Below, piece by piece: positions 43,424 to 52,067 of a stretch of 64,000 nucleotides of DNA. Under the pieces are notes generated by a model. It made no database searches. It was not told where the DNA came from and worked only from the letters and a program-made list of their open reading frames with translations. The number at the start of each line of letters is the position of its first letter. Position 1 is the stretch's first letter. The DNA is from Colimorpha sp045222295 (GTDB lineage Bacteria; Bacteroidota; Bacteroidia; Bacteroidales; P3), in NCBI GenBank assembly GCA_045222295.1, contig JBGUXP010000005.1, forward strand, positions 1 to 64,000, written 5' to 3'. A program made the translations under genes and the position numbers.

Positions 43424-44332
43424 ATGAAACAAATCACCAAAGCTGCCGATCTCGAGTCGGCCATCAGAGAAGCCAGGAATCAAAACCTTGAGATAGGCCT
43501 TGTGCCCACCATGGGAGCCCTCCACGAGGGTCACCTCTCGCTCATCGAGCGCGCCATGAAAGAAAACGACCTCGTCGTCGTCTCCCTCTTCGTTAACCCC
43601 ATCCAGTTCAATAATAAAGAAGACTTGGAGAAATACCCCCGCACCATCGATGCCGACCTAAAACTTATTGCCAGCCGCATGGACCGCATGGAAGGCCGAA
43701 AAGCATCTGAGTTATTGGTGTTCACGCCGACGGTGGAGGAGATGTACCCGCAAGGGGAGCCCAAAGAGGTGTACCATTTCGGTCCTGTGGAGGAGGTAAT
43801 GGAAGGTCCGCGTCGTCCCGGCCACTTCAGCGGTGTCGCCGTGGTAGTGCGCCGCCTCTTCGACTTGGCACAGCCCAAGCGCGCCTACTTTGGAGAGAAG
43901 GACTACCAGCAGATTGCCGTCATTCGTTCACTCCTCGAACAGATTAAGTACCCTATTGAGCTCATCCCCTGCCCCATCGTGCGTGCCGATGACGGCCTGG
44001 CCCTCAGTAGCCGCAACATGCGTCTCTCGCCTGCTGCACGCGTCATCGCTCCCACCATCAACGCCACCCTCGAACAGGCCGCCGAGATGGCTGAATTTGA
44101 GGAAGTCGACGACGTGAAAGAGTGGGTGCTCGACACCCTAACCTCGTTCCACGAGGTGAATCCCTCGCTCTGCCCCGATGGGCTGAAGTTCGAGCCCGAA
44201 TATTTCGAGATTGTCGATGCCATCACCCTCCAGCCCATCGCCGAATGGGCCGACGCTGAGAAGAACGGTGCCGTGGGCTGCATAGCCGTCTGGCTCAACG
44301 GGGTCCGCCTTATTGACATTGTCAAATTTTAA
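43424..44332 (+). CDS. panC: Pantothenate synthetase
   Basis: Joins pantoate and beta-alanine using ATP, last step of pantothenate synthesis. 302 residues. PTMGALHEGHLSLIERA is the HIGH-type nucleotide motif, FVNPIQF the pantoate pocket, GPRRPGHFSGVAVVV and FGEKDYQQIAVIR the beta-alanine/ATP region, and LALSSRNMRLS the KMSKS-like loop. Complete. It ends in a strong hairpin at 44397-44428. Confidence 0.96.
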   Translation: MKQITKAADLESAIREARNQNLEIGLVPTMGALHEGHLSLIERAMKENDLVVVSLFVNPIQFNNKEDLEKYPRTIDADLKLIASRMDRMEGRKASELLVFTPTVEEMYPQGEPKEVYHFGPVEEVMEGPRRPGHFSGVAVVVRRLFDLAQPKRAYFGEKDYQQIAVIRSLLEQIKYPIELIPCPIVRADDGLALSSRNMRLSPAARVIAPTINATLEQAAEMAEFEEVDDVKEWVLDTLTSFHEVNPSLCPDGLKFEPEYFEIVDAITLQPIAEWADAEKNGAVGCIAVWLNGVRLIDIVKF

Positions 44333-44396
44333 CATTCAACAATTGACAATTAGCATCTCAAGATTGCTTGTCAGTCACAAACGGGCAAGATTTTTT

Positions 44397-44428
44397 CAAG
44401 GCTCAATAATTTGATTTATTGAGCCTTG
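44397..44428 (+). terminator. panC terminator
   Basis: CAAGGCTCAATAA (44397-44409) and TTATTGAGCCTTG (44416-44428), 13-bp perfect stem, loop TTTGAT. Only a short T content follows, so efficiency is unclear. Confidence 0.65.
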
Positions 44429-44461
44429 AATTATTCAAAAGACGTCATAGTCAAAAAAAAT

Positions 44462-44492
44462 TTTGCCAGTTTCAAAAAAGGTTGTACTTTTG
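44462..44492 (+). promoter_or_regulatory. tRNA-Gln promoter
   Basis: TTTG (44462-44465), 19 bases, TACTTTTG (44485-44492), 33 bases before the tRNA. Confidence 0.85.
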
Positions 44493-44525
44493 CACCCGTT
44501 TTTGAGAGAAAAAAACAATACCGAT

Positions 44526-44596
44526 TGTCCTATGGTGTAACGGTAGCACATCTGACTCTGGATCAGCTTGTCTTGGTTCGAATCCAGGTAGGACAA
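44526..44596 (+). tRNA. tRNA-Gln (anticodon CTG)
   Basis: 71 bases. Acceptor TGTCCTA pairs with TAGGACA and is followed by discriminator A. The D-arm has GGTGTAACGGTAGCA, the anticodon loop CTCTGGA gives CTG (reading CAG), and the T-arm has GGTTCGAATCC. The 3'-CCA is not encoded. The last 13 bases plus four beyond are duplicated at 52967-52983. Confidence 0.93.
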
Positions 44597-44600
44597 CAAA
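44584..44600 (+). other. Left attachment site (attL), within tRNA-Gln
   Basis: CCAGGTAGGACAACAAA: the T-stem/acceptor 3' part of tRNA-Gln plus four bases. Identical to 52967-52983. Confidence 0.75.
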
Positions 44601-44620
44601 AGCCCTGATATCAGGGCTTT
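44598..44620 (+). terminator. tRNA-Gln terminator supplied by the element
   Basis: AAAGCCCTGAT (44598-44608) and ATCAGGGCTTT (44609-44619), an 11-bp palindrome with the central bases as loop, followed by ATATTT. Confidence 0.75.
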
Positions 44621-44639
44621 ATATTTATACACACCCAAG

Positions 44640-44775
44640 ATACACTCAATTCAAGGTCTCGTATCTACTTCATTTGCAACAATCTGATAATTATAGTTCA
44701 AATCCCTTCGGAGACAAATAATGAACGTATTAGATTAGTTTTGGTTCAAATCCCGCCAATGCATTATCAACAGCA
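44640..44775 (+). other. Non-coding stretch with two T-arm-like fragments
   Basis: AGTTCAAATCCC (44695) followed by GGAGACA, and GGTTCAAATCCCGCC (44753), resemble T-loop ends of tRNAs; GTCTC at 44656 could pair with GAGAC at 44711 but the spacing (60 bases) is too short for a tRNA. They may be relics of tRNA ends. Nothing else is seen between 44620 and 44800. Confidence 0.3.
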
Positions 44776-44801
44776 TTTCAAAGGCAATTTTGAAATATTA
44801 T

Positions 44802-44832
44802 TTTGCTAATCCAAAAACACTTCGTATCTTTG
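44802..44832 (+). promoter_or_regulatory. Promoter of the toxin-antitoxin pair, with an inverted repeat upstream
   Basis: TTTG (44802-44805), 19 bases, TATCTTTG (44825-44832). Just upstream ATTTCAAA (44775-44782) and TTTGAAAT (44789-44796) form an inverted repeat that could be the autoregulatory operator expected of such pairs. Confidence 0.75.
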
Positions 44833-44850
44833 CAAAATCAAATATATAAT

Positions 44851-45078
44851 ATGTGCACAATATCGTTATCCTACAACCTGAGCAACGCCCTTGCACGCCA
44901 CAAACTGGCGGAATTGCTGAGGCCGGGACTGTTCGAGATGACATACTCGGAGCTTGATGCTGTCGCCGAGCAGTTCGAACCTACGGTAGAGGAAATTGAG
45001 GCGCATCACGAGCTACGGGATGCCGCACTCGCCCTCTCGCGCAAAAACATGTCCCAAGTCATTGCACGCTACCTATGA
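44851..45078 (+). CDS. Probable antitoxin of a PemK/MazF-like pair
   Basis: 75 residues from MCTISLSYNLSNALARHKLA. Largely helical, with acidic segments (DAVAEQFEPTVEEIEAHHEL) and a short start that could be a DNA-binding element. Its stop overlaps the next ATG by four bases (ATGA), the usual antitoxin-first toxin-antitoxin layout. I do not recognise the family; the assignment rests on the neighbour. It is the first gene inside the tRNA-Gln element. Confidence 0.6.
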   Translation: MCTISLSYNLSNALARHKLAELLRPGLFEMTYSELDAVAEQFEPTVEEIEAHHELRDAALALSRKNMSQVIARYL

Positions 45079-45420
45079 AATACCACCAGAAAGATATCGT
45101 GGATGTTAATTTCCTCTTCGCCGACGGCACCCTCAAGCCCCATCCCACCATCGTTGTCTCCAACGACCAACTGCAGCTCGACGAGGAGGGGATGTTCGAC
45201 CTCGTCCTCATCACCTCTAATGACAGAATCAACCCACAATATTCCTATCCGCTGACCGATGACATGGTTACGGGTTTCTCCTTTTCGAAGCCGAGTGTCG
45301 TCAAATGCCAAATAAATCATCACAGACAATATTAAACGCGATGTGACCCGTCGGCTCGGAAGCATCAAGCAAAAGTATTTCGACGAGATTGTTGATAAAA
45401 TCATTGAATCAATATTTTAA
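45075..45420 (+). pseudogene. PemK/MazF-like toxin, frameshifted near its C-terminus
   Basis: The first 77 or so codons read like a PemK/MazF-type endoribonuclease: HQKDIVDVNFLFADGT, PTIVVSNDQLQ, FDLVLITSND, SYPLTDD and FSKPSVVKCQI. The frame then stops at 45335. Moving to the +1 frame near 45310 restores TDNIKRDVTRRLGSIKQKYF and continues to TAA at 45418-45420, a good match to the C-terminal helix of the family. So a single-base change has cut the last helix; the toxin is probably inactive, or the remaining core retains some activity. Confidence 0.7.
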
Positions 45421-45450
45421 ATTAATTGGAGGAAAACATAAAGCAAATTG

Positions 45451-45480
45451 GCGTGGTGTTTATGACTCCACGCTTTTTTT
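45451..45480 (+). terminator. Terminator of the toxin-antitoxin pair
   Basis: GCGTGG (45451-45456) and CCACGC (45468-45473) followed by a T-run. The 150 bases after it are C/T-rich and hold the presumed ECF operon promoter. Confidence 0.75.
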
Positions 45481-45559
45481 TATATTTTCGCTCCTCCCCA
45501 CCCACCAAATTTTTAACACTCCCCACTCCCCTGACCCTCAACCTTATCCAAAAATCTTC

Positions 45560-45631
45560 AAAAAAATTTCACTCCCTGTGTCCCTTTTTCTCGTTTTTGT
45601 GGTTATTATGTTAGTGGAAGAGCTTTAGTTT
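45560..45631 (+). promoter_or_regulatory. Presumed promoter region of the ECF operon
   Basis: No TTTG/TAnnTTTG pair is seen. The stretch CCCTGTGTCCCTTTTTCTCG then TTTTTGTGGTTATTATG precedes the sigma gene and has the look of an ECF-type promoter, so the sigma factor may activate its own operon. This is a guess from layout and composition. Confidence 0.35.
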
Positions 45632-46135
45632 ATGACCGGAAACGGAGGGACGAAATATGAGCAGTTCGACGACCTAATAATCCGCTACCGCAAGCTGATA
45701 CGCAAACTTTGCTGGCGGCACTCATCGGGGAGCGAGAGCCAGTGCGACGAGCTGGTGCAGGATTGCTATATCTCTATCTGGTGCCACCTTCCCTCCCTGC
45801 GTCCCGATGCCCACGCCCTCCAGCGAACCGCTTGGGTGGTGCTGCAATGCCGCAGCGTCTTTTCACACCGGCGACGAAGCAAGACTCCAGAATGGCTCCC
45901 TATCGACGAGCAACTGGCCGACATCCTCCCGGCACCCGACGACACCGCGCGCCACGAACTGATAGAAGAACTCGCCGCTGACCTCCCGCCCAACGAACGT
46001 CGCCTGCTCACCCTGATGATGGAGGGCTGCAGACAGAAGGAGATTGCCGAGAAGATGAACATGAGCGTCGAAGCCGTCAAGAAGATGCGGCAGCGATTAA
46101 TCAAAAAGATACAAAAGAAAAACAACCATGAATAG
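45632..46135 (+). CDS. ECF-family RNA polymerase sigma factor
   Basis: 167 residues. Region 2-like N-terminal helices (FDDLIIRYRKLIRKLCWRHS, CDELVQDCYISIWCHLPSLR) and a region 4 helix-turn-helix (LPPNERRLLTLMMEGCRQKE, IAEKMNMSVEAVKKMRQRLI) are plain. It opens a co-directional operon with two small membrane proteins, a secreted protease and an outer-membrane barrel, so it probably controls that operon in answer to an envelope or extracellular signal. Overlaps the next gene by eight bases. Confidence 0.9.
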   Translation: MTGNGGTKYEQFDDLIIRYRKLIRKLCWRHSSGSESQCDELVQDCYISIWCHLPSLRPDAHALQRTAWVVLQCRSVFSHRRRSKTPEWLPIDEQLADILPAPDDTARHELIEELAADLPPNERRLLTLMMEGCRQKEIAEKMNMSVEAVKKMRQRLIKKIQKKNNHE

Positions 46136-46409
46136 ACAAGAATATTACAGGATGCCCGACTCCGAGGACCTCGCCCACATCCAGACCATGGTGGCGGAGC
46201 ACAACGCCGACCTGCCAAGGTGGTGCCGTCGGCAGCGCCGGCACGAGGCCTTCGTACGCACCGCCGTGGCGGCCTGCTTCTTTGCGCTCTTTGCTCTCGG
46301 CATCGACACCGCCTACGCCCAGCCGCCGCGATACACCAGAATCGACACCTGCGGTCTCAGCAAGGACCGCACCTGCGACACAATAGACCTGTTTGTGAAA
46401 CATATATGA
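46128..46409 (+). CDS. Small single-span membrane protein, probable anti-sigma partner
   Basis: 93 residues: about 45 cytoplasmic residues rich in His, Arg and acidic groups (YYRMPDSEDLAHIQTMVAEH), one span (TAVAACFFALFALGI, about 46-62) and a 30-residue outside tail with two Cys (DTCGLSKDRTCDT). Overlap with the sigma gene and this topology fit an anti-sigma factor or a tether for one, but no known anti-sigma motif is seen. Confidence 0.6.
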   Translation: MNRQEYYRMPDSEDLAHIQTMVAEHNADLPRWCRRQRRHEAFVRTAVAACFFALFALGIDTAYAQPPRYTRIDTCGLSKDRTCDTIDLFVKHI

Positions 46410-46900
46410 TTCGTTCGCGGCACATACGACGCTTCTGGCTTTGGGTAGGCATCGGCCTGCTCATTGAGCTGGCTGTCCTCACGCTGTGGAAGCGCCCCTA
46501 CTGGTTCTTCCACTCGGACGAGGTGAGCGAGTACTATACCCGCTATGCCGGCACCGACGGCATCAACGCCGCCTTCGTCAAGGATTATCGCGTCAACGAC
46601 ACCCTGCTGCTCGATGTCACCGTGCTCGAAGTCACCGACTCGGCGATGTGGGAGCAAACCTGCGCGGAGCTGGGGGTGATGACTACCGCAGAGATACCCG
46701 AAGAAGATCGCAACTTCTTCCTCGAACCTGGCGGATTCGAGTCCTTTGTCCTGCGCGACACCCTTACTGTTTGCGGCAAGCCCACCCCGCTGAGGACAGT
46801 CTTCGTCATCCAACGCTTCGAACGCACCCTATGCATCTTCCACCGCGTCAGCGAGGCGCAGTATGACGCCATCATGAGGAAAAACATTGACGAATTATAA
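46406..46900 (+). CDS. Single-span membrane protein of unknown family
   Basis: 164 residues from the ATG that overlaps the previous stop (ATGA). One N-terminal span (FWLWVGIGLLIELAVLTLW, about 10-28) and a periplasmic domain of about 130 residues with mixed alpha/beta content (DYRVNDTLLLDVTVLEVTDS, LRTVFVIQRFERTLCIF). A sensor for the sigma system or a partner in secretion are possible. I do not recognise the fold. Forty-four bases separate it from the protease gene. Confidence 0.6.
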   Translation: MIRSRHIRRFWLWVGIGLLIELAVLTLWKRPYWFFHSDEVSEYYTRYAGTDGINAAFVKDYRVNDTLLLDVTVLEVTDSAMWEQTCAELGVMTTAEIPEEDRNFFLEPGGFESFVLRDTLTVCGKPTPLRTVFVIQRFERTLCIFHRVSEAQYDAIMRKNIDEL

Positions 46901-46944
46901 ATTAAGAATACCAAAGTATAGACCAATAACAAAACATCAATAAT

Positions 46945-49731
46945 ATGAGACGAACATTCATTCTATTCAACATGATTTTGGCCTTAGTGTTGATTGCTGC
47001 ACCGAAGAGCACCATCGCCCAACAAGGGACAATGAACAACATCGTGATATTCATCCGTTTCAGCGATGATACCAGCGAGATAGGCACCCCGTTCAGCACC
47101 ATCGACAATATGCTCAACGACTCGTCGGCCACATCCACCTCGATGTACAGCTATTTCAAGCAGGTGTCGTACAACAAGCTTCATGTGGTCACCCATTACT
47201 TTCCCAACCCTGAAGGCGACTCTGTAATTTCATATCAGGACATCTATCCCCACAGCTATTATGTGCCATATAATTCCACCATTGCCCCTAACGGCTACAT
47301 GACCGACATTGAACGTGGGAGTAGGGAGTTTGGTCTTCTGGAAAGAGCGGTGAACTGGGTGAACACCAATTCGCCGGTGCCTGGTACACTCGAGCTCGAT
47401 AAAGACAACGACGGCAATGTCGACAACATTGTTTTTATTGTTAAGGGAGGAGTTCTACGCGATTTTAGCGGTTATGACGATTTCTTCTGGCCGCACAAGC
47501 GTTCCATCAATGACCGGATGGTGTACATGGGGGGCAAGCGCGTATATAACTACAATGTGATGTTTGAAGGCAGTAACACGTATTTCAACACCAAAGTGTT
47601 TTGTCATGAGTTTTTCCACACCCTTGGTGCCCCCGACCTTGAGAACGCCTCCAACAACTCCACCGTCCCATACGTGGCTTGGTGGGACCTTATGGGTAAC
47701 GGCTCCGGACATATGAGCGCCTATATGAAATGGAAGTATGGCCATTGGATAGATTCCATCCCCACCATCACCCAAGCGGGCACCTATACGCTACACTCGC
47801 TTGGAGACGATTCCTGCTACAACAACTGCTACAAAATCGCCTCTCAGGATCCTCATCAGTGGTATATGCTTGAATACCGCGATAGTAGCGAACGATTTGA
47901 AACCGACCTTCACGGCAAAGGCCTGCTCATCTATCGCATCGACGACCGATACACCGGCAATACCAGAAGAGGCGTGGAAGTCTACCTCTTCCGTCCCAAT
48001 GCCTCGGATGCCAACACTCGAGGAAACGTGATGGAGGCATGGTTTAGCGGCAACACCCCGAGGTCATCGTTCACGCCCCAAACCAACCCCCATCCTTGGC
48101 TTGCAGGCGGCATCCCCGACACCTCCTTTTCGATAGTCGACATATCGGTCCCCGACAGCACTATCAGCTTCACCTATTTGCCCGTCTGCATCACACCACA
48201 TGGCCTTATGGTCAGCGGCATCACCGACACTTCCGCCCTGCTGTCGTGGAGCGCGCCTAGTGATAGCGTCCTCCTGCAATGGCACGCCACAGGTTCTTCG
48301 GATCTTAACTCTGTGGTGCTGGGTGGCCAAAGCTTCCTGTTGGACACCCTCATCCCTTCTACAGAATATGAATGGCGTGTTAAGAGCATCTGCAGCATCG
48401 GCGACAGCAGCTGGTTCACACCATGGGACACATTCTTCACCACCCAATGTCTACTGCAGGAATCCACTATTGGTCCTGGCAGAACCTCCTCCAACTCTTT
48501 CCCGTTCAACACATGGTACAAATACTCCTACACGCAAATGCTTTACACCGCAGCGGAAATCGGCGAAGCCATGCAAATCACAACCTTGGCGTTCAATTAC
48601 TACTACGGAAATCCTCTTGTGAACAAGGACAGTTGCGTCATTTACTTGGGCACCACGACCGATACTGCCTTCATCGACCATATGGATTCTTTCAAGCCCT
48701 TCAACCTGCTGCACAAAGTGTACGAAGGACCTATAGATTGCGTCTATGGCTGGAACAATATCGAACTTGACCGCCCCTTCTACTATAATGGCACCGAAAC
48801 TCTGATTGTGGCCATCGACGACAATAGCGGAACGGAAAACTTTTACTACTTCCAGTTTAAATGTAGCAATACGCCTGGACGATACACCTCGGTTACTTGT
48901 TTCGACGACAATATCAACTTCGACCCTGCTGGGAACTTTTTCCCTTACAGGCAGGCTTTCCAAACTCGTGCTGATATCCGTTTCATCGGCTGTTCTATGT
49001 CGGAAATGCCTCGCTTCGATGTCACTGTATCGTCGAGCGACAGCCTTCAGGGCAGCGTAACCGGTGGCGGTACATACGATGTATATACTAATGCTACCGT
49101 CACGGCCATCCCGGAACCGAACTACCATTTCGTTTATTGGCTGTCAGGAGGCGATACCATTGCCGACAACCCCTACACTTTCACCGTAGCGTCCGACACT
49201 GCCTTCACTGCCCATTTCACGCATGATACACTGCCGATACATGACACCGTGTGGCGTAATGTCAATATTTCCTCCAACGTAGCAGGGGCCTGCGAGACCT
49301 ACGGCAGCGGGCAATACATGGACGGCGATACGGTGGAGATTGGTTACTCTCTACTTGACACCGCCACAGTTGGTGGCCACTGGCAGTTTCTTGGTTGGAA
49401 CGACGGCCCTATGGAAATCCCACGTTCAATTGTTGTCACCTCCGACACATCCATCGTAGCTATCTTTGAATGGGTAGCCGACAGCACCCAGAGTATCGGA
49501 GACATCCTTTCGTCCGACATCAAAATATATTCCCTCAATGGTCACATCGTGGTTAAAGGTGCCGACGGAGAGACGGTGCATATTTTCGACATGATGGGTC
49601 GTGAGATTCGAACATTGTCGGCCGAGTCGACGGCACACCACAAACAATCAAGCAATCAAGCATTGCCCACCGGTGTTTATATGGTCAAAGTCGGCGACCG
49701 TCCCGCCCGCAAAGTGGCCGTAATCCGATAA
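46945..49731 (+). CDS. Type IX-secreted M6-family (immune inhibitor A-like) metalloprotease
   Basis: 928 residues. Signal peptide MRRTFILFNMILALVLIAAP...IAQ. The catalytic domain (about 30-380) has YDDFFWPHKRS, the zinc-binding FCHEFFHTLGAPDL (HEFFH near residue 221) and YVAWWDLMGNGSGHMSAYMK, as in M6 peptidases. A fibronectin III module (SGITDTSALLSWSAPSDSVL), a jelly-roll-like module, and repeats with NYHFVYWLSGGDT follow. The last about 75 residues (IKIYSLNGHIVVKGADGETV to PARKVAVIR) are a type A type IX sorting domain very like that of the giant surface protein. It is the effector of the ECF operon. Confidence 0.88.
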   Translation: MRRTFILFNMILALVLIAAPKSTIAQQGTMNNIVIFIRFSDDTSEIGTPFSTIDNMLNDSSATSTSMYSYFKQVSYNKLHVVTHYFPNPEGDSVISYQDIYPHSYYVPYNSTIAPNGYMTDIERGSREFGLLERAVNWVNTNSPVPGTLELDKDNDGNVDNIVFIVKGGVLRDFSGYDDFFWPHKRSINDRMVYMGGKRVYNYNVMFEGSNTYFNTKVFCHEFFHTLGAPDLENASNNSTVPYVAWWDLMGNGSGHMSAYMKWKYGHWIDSIPTITQAGTYTLHSLGDDSCYNNCYKIASQDPHQWYMLEYRDSSERFETDLHGKGLLIYRIDDRYTGNTRRGVEVYLFRPNASDANTRGNVMEAWFSGNTPRSSFTPQTNPHPWLAGGIPDTSFSIVDISVPDSTISFTYLPVCITPHGLMVSGITDTSALLSWSAPSDSVLLQWHATGSSDLNSVVLGGQSFLLDTLIPSTEYEWRVKSICSIGDSSWFTPWDTFFTTQCLLQESTIGPGRTSSNSFPFNTWYKYSYTQMLYTAAEIGEAMQITTLAFNYYYGNPLVNKDSCVIYLGTTTDTAFIDHMDSFKPFNLLHKVYEGPIDCVYGWNNIELDRPFYYNGTETLIVAIDDNSGTENFYYFQFKCSNTPGRYTSVTCFDDNINFDPAGNFFPYRQAFQTRADIRFIGCSMSEMPRFDVTVSSSDSLQGSVTGGGTYDVYTNATVTAIPEPNYHFVYWLSGGDTIADNPYTFTVASDTAFTAHFTHDTLPIHDTVWRNVNISSNVAGACETYGSGQYMDGDTVEIGYSLLDTATVGGHWQFLGWNDGPMEIPRSIVVTSDTSIVAIFEWVADSTQSIGDILSSDIKIYSLNGHIVVKGADGETVHIFDMMGREIRTLSAESTAHHKQSSNQALPTGVYMVKVGDRPARKVAVIR

Positions 49732-49752
49732 AAGCGCCAAAACAATAATTCC

Positions 49753-52059
49753 ATGAAACACGCCAATACCCTCATTGCCTTCTTTTTACTGATAATAGTT
49801 TCACTGCCGTTGCAAGCACAAATCACCGGTCGCTTGTCTGATGAGAACGGACAGCCGATTGTCTTTGCCAACGTGGTGCTGAAAACCATCGCGAACGACA
49901 GCCTTGTCAAAGGCACGACCACTGGCGAGGACGGAGCGTTCTCCCTTGCTTGCCAAGAGGGCACCTACAACCTTGTGGCATCGTATGTGGGTTATGAGCG
50001 ATTGGCGGTGCGTTGCAGCGCGGGCGACGACCTCGGTACGCTGACGATGAACGCCAAGCTATTGGAAACCGTCACCGTCACCGCCAGCCGCACCACCGAA
50101 AGTGTGGACCGTTTCGTGGTGATGCCCAAGCAGGAAGAGGTGCAGGCGGCAGGGCGCACGCTGGTGCTGCTCGACATGCTGGGGTTGCCTGGCCTGAAGG
50201 TGGATGTGGCGTTGCAGAGCATCACCGTGGACGGAGGCCTGGCCATCTTGCAAATCAACGGCAAGGAGGTGCCCGTGGCGCGATTGGCCAACCTCAAGGC
50301 CGAGCAAATCAAGCGTGTGGAATACAGCAACAATCCCGGTACTCGCTACCTCGACCGTGGTGCGTCGGGCATCATAAACATCATCCTCAAGGAGCGTGAG
50401 GACGGCGGCAGTATTGTGGCGAAAGCGGAGTCTGCCTTGACCACGGGTTTTGTCAATGGCTACTTGCTGGGCAGTTACCACAAGGGCAAAAGTGAGTTCG
50501 CGCTGGAATACACCCTTGGCTACCGCAACTACGACAGCGTGCCATACGAGTTGGAGGACAGCTACATCAATCCCGCCCGCACCGTCACCCGCAGCCAGCG
50601 CACTAACATGCCTTTCTGGTATATTCAGCACACGTTCAATGCCGAGTACACCTACCAGCACGACGACAGCACGATGTTCGTGGCTTCCGTACAGGACGAC
50701 TTCTTCACCAAGACACTCGATGCCACAGGGACAATGTCCGAAACAGACAACGGCACTTCCACCAATCAGTCGATGCAACAACACAGCTATTCAAAAGACA
50801 ACCTTCCCAAACTTGACCTTTTCTATACACACAAAATGCCCAACGGACAGAAAGTGGAGCTGAACGTGGTGGGCGAATACGCCACCGACCGCTACGACAA
50901 CACGCTGACCTACACTAGTGGTACCTATGCCACCTCCATCGATGGCCACGGGTACGCCCTCAGCGGCGAGGGCGTTTACAGCAAACAATTCTCTGTAGGG
51001 GCGAATAATCATTCGCCCATTGAGCTGAGAACCGGCCTCCAGTACCAACACAACTTCGCCGAAAACGAGTACACCTTCTATGGCGTCAAAACCGCCATGA
51101 CCAAAGACAATGCCTATCTCTACGCCGAGGTGCAAGGTATGCTTGGCCAGAAGGTCGGCTACTCTATCGGCACGGGAGCAAAGTTGCTCAACGTCACCGA
51201 CGGCACCAGCGACCAGCACTACATAAGGAATCTCAGCACCGCACGACTGCAATGGCGAATCAGCCCCCAGTGGTCGCTCACAGCCACATCTCAATTCACG
51301 CCAACCTTACCGTCGCTTTCCGCCCTCTCGCCCGTATTCCAGCAGACCGACGACGTGGAGGGCCGGCAGGGCAATCCCGACCTCAAGCCCAGCGAACTGC
51401 TATCCAACCAGCTGATGTTGCGTTATGTCCACCCCAAAGGATGGTATGCCATTGCTAATGCAGGAGCAATGCACAGATTCCACCCCATCGTTTCCACCTA
51501 TGCCTACGACCCCTCTCGCAACCTCTTCGTCCTCACCTCGCAGAACGCCGACCTATGGCAATGCCTCTATGCCAACGGCATGGTAGGAGTGCAGGGGCTG
51601 TGGAAATGCCTCAACCTATCAATCAATGGGATGTATCTCCACTACAACTCCGAGGGTGCTGGTTTCTCTCACACCAAAGACAATTTCACCGCCTCGGCCA
51701 ATGCCCAGTTCTATTGGAAGAGCCTTGTGGCTGGGGCGAACTTCACGCTTCTGCCGCAATGGACACTCTACGGCGAGGATTACACGGTGAGCGAGATGAC
51801 ACAGAGCATCTACGTCCAGTACCGCTGGAAGAGTCTCACGGCCATGCTGATGTGGCACTGTCCCTTCAATCCCAACGGCTACCGCTACGAGACAGAAGGC
51901 CTCAGCGCCGTGCATTCCTACAGCCACACCCACTGGACAGCCAACAACGGCAACATGGTCGTCCTCGGCCTCACCTGGCAGATGGACTTTGGACGCCAGT
52001 TCCGCAAAGACGAGAAGACCCTCCAGAACGGCGGCTACGACAACGGCATGGTCAAATAA
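49753..52059 (+). CDS. Outer-membrane beta-barrel protein with carboxypeptidase-regulatory-like domain (TonB-receptor-like)
   Basis: 768 residues. Signal peptide MKHANTLIAFFLLIIVSLPL to QAQ; a carboxypeptidase-regulatory-like domain (ITGRLSDENGQPIVFANVVL) to about 110; a plug-like domain (DMLGLPGLKVDVALQSITVD, VEYSNNPGTRYLDRGASGII) and a barrel of the outer-membrane barrel family 3 type. The barrel lacks an aromatic C-terminal end (DNGMVK), which is odd. Probably a partner or receptor of the sigma system. Nine bases before it the protease gene ends... the 21-base gap implies one transcript. Confidence 0.82.
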   Translation: MKHANTLIAFFLLIIVSLPLQAQITGRLSDENGQPIVFANVVLKTIANDSLVKGTTTGEDGAFSLACQEGTYNLVASYVGYERLAVRCSAGDDLGTLTMNAKLLETVTVTASRTTESVDRFVVMPKQEEVQAAGRTLVLLDMLGLPGLKVDVALQSITVDGGLAILQINGKEVPVARLANLKAEQIKRVEYSNNPGTRYLDRGASGIINIILKEREDGGSIVAKAESALTTGFVNGYLLGSYHKGKSEFALEYTLGYRNYDSVPYELEDSYINPARTVTRSQRTNMPFWYIQHTFNAEYTYQHDDSTMFVASVQDDFFTKTLDATGTMSETDNGTSTNQSMQQHSYSKDNLPKLDLFYTHKMPNGQKVELNVVGEYATDRYDNTLTYTSGTYATSIDGHGYALSGEGVYSKQFSVGANNHSPIELRTGLQYQHNFAENEYTFYGVKTAMTKDNAYLYAEVQGMLGQKVGYSIGTGAKLLNVTDGTSDQHYIRNLSTARLQWRISPQWSLTATSQFTPTLPSLSALSPVFQQTDDVEGRQGNPDLKPSELLSNQLMLRYVHPKGWYAIANAGAMHRFHPIVSTYAYDPSRNLFVLTSQNADLWQCLYANGMVGVQGLWKCLNLSINGMYLHYNSEGAGFSHTKDNFTASANAQFYWKSLVAGANFTLLPQWTLYGEDYTVSEMTQSIYVQYRWKSLTAMLMWHCPFNPNGYRYETEGLSAVHSYSHTHWTANNGNMVVLGLTWQMDFGRQFRKDEKTLQNGGYDNGMVK

Positions 52060-52067
52060 TCACACAA

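Noticed and set aside
44656..44715. Complete tRNA gene downstream of tRNA-Gln
   Set aside because: GTCTC/GAGAC ends are only 60 bases apart and no anticodon or D-arm can be formed.
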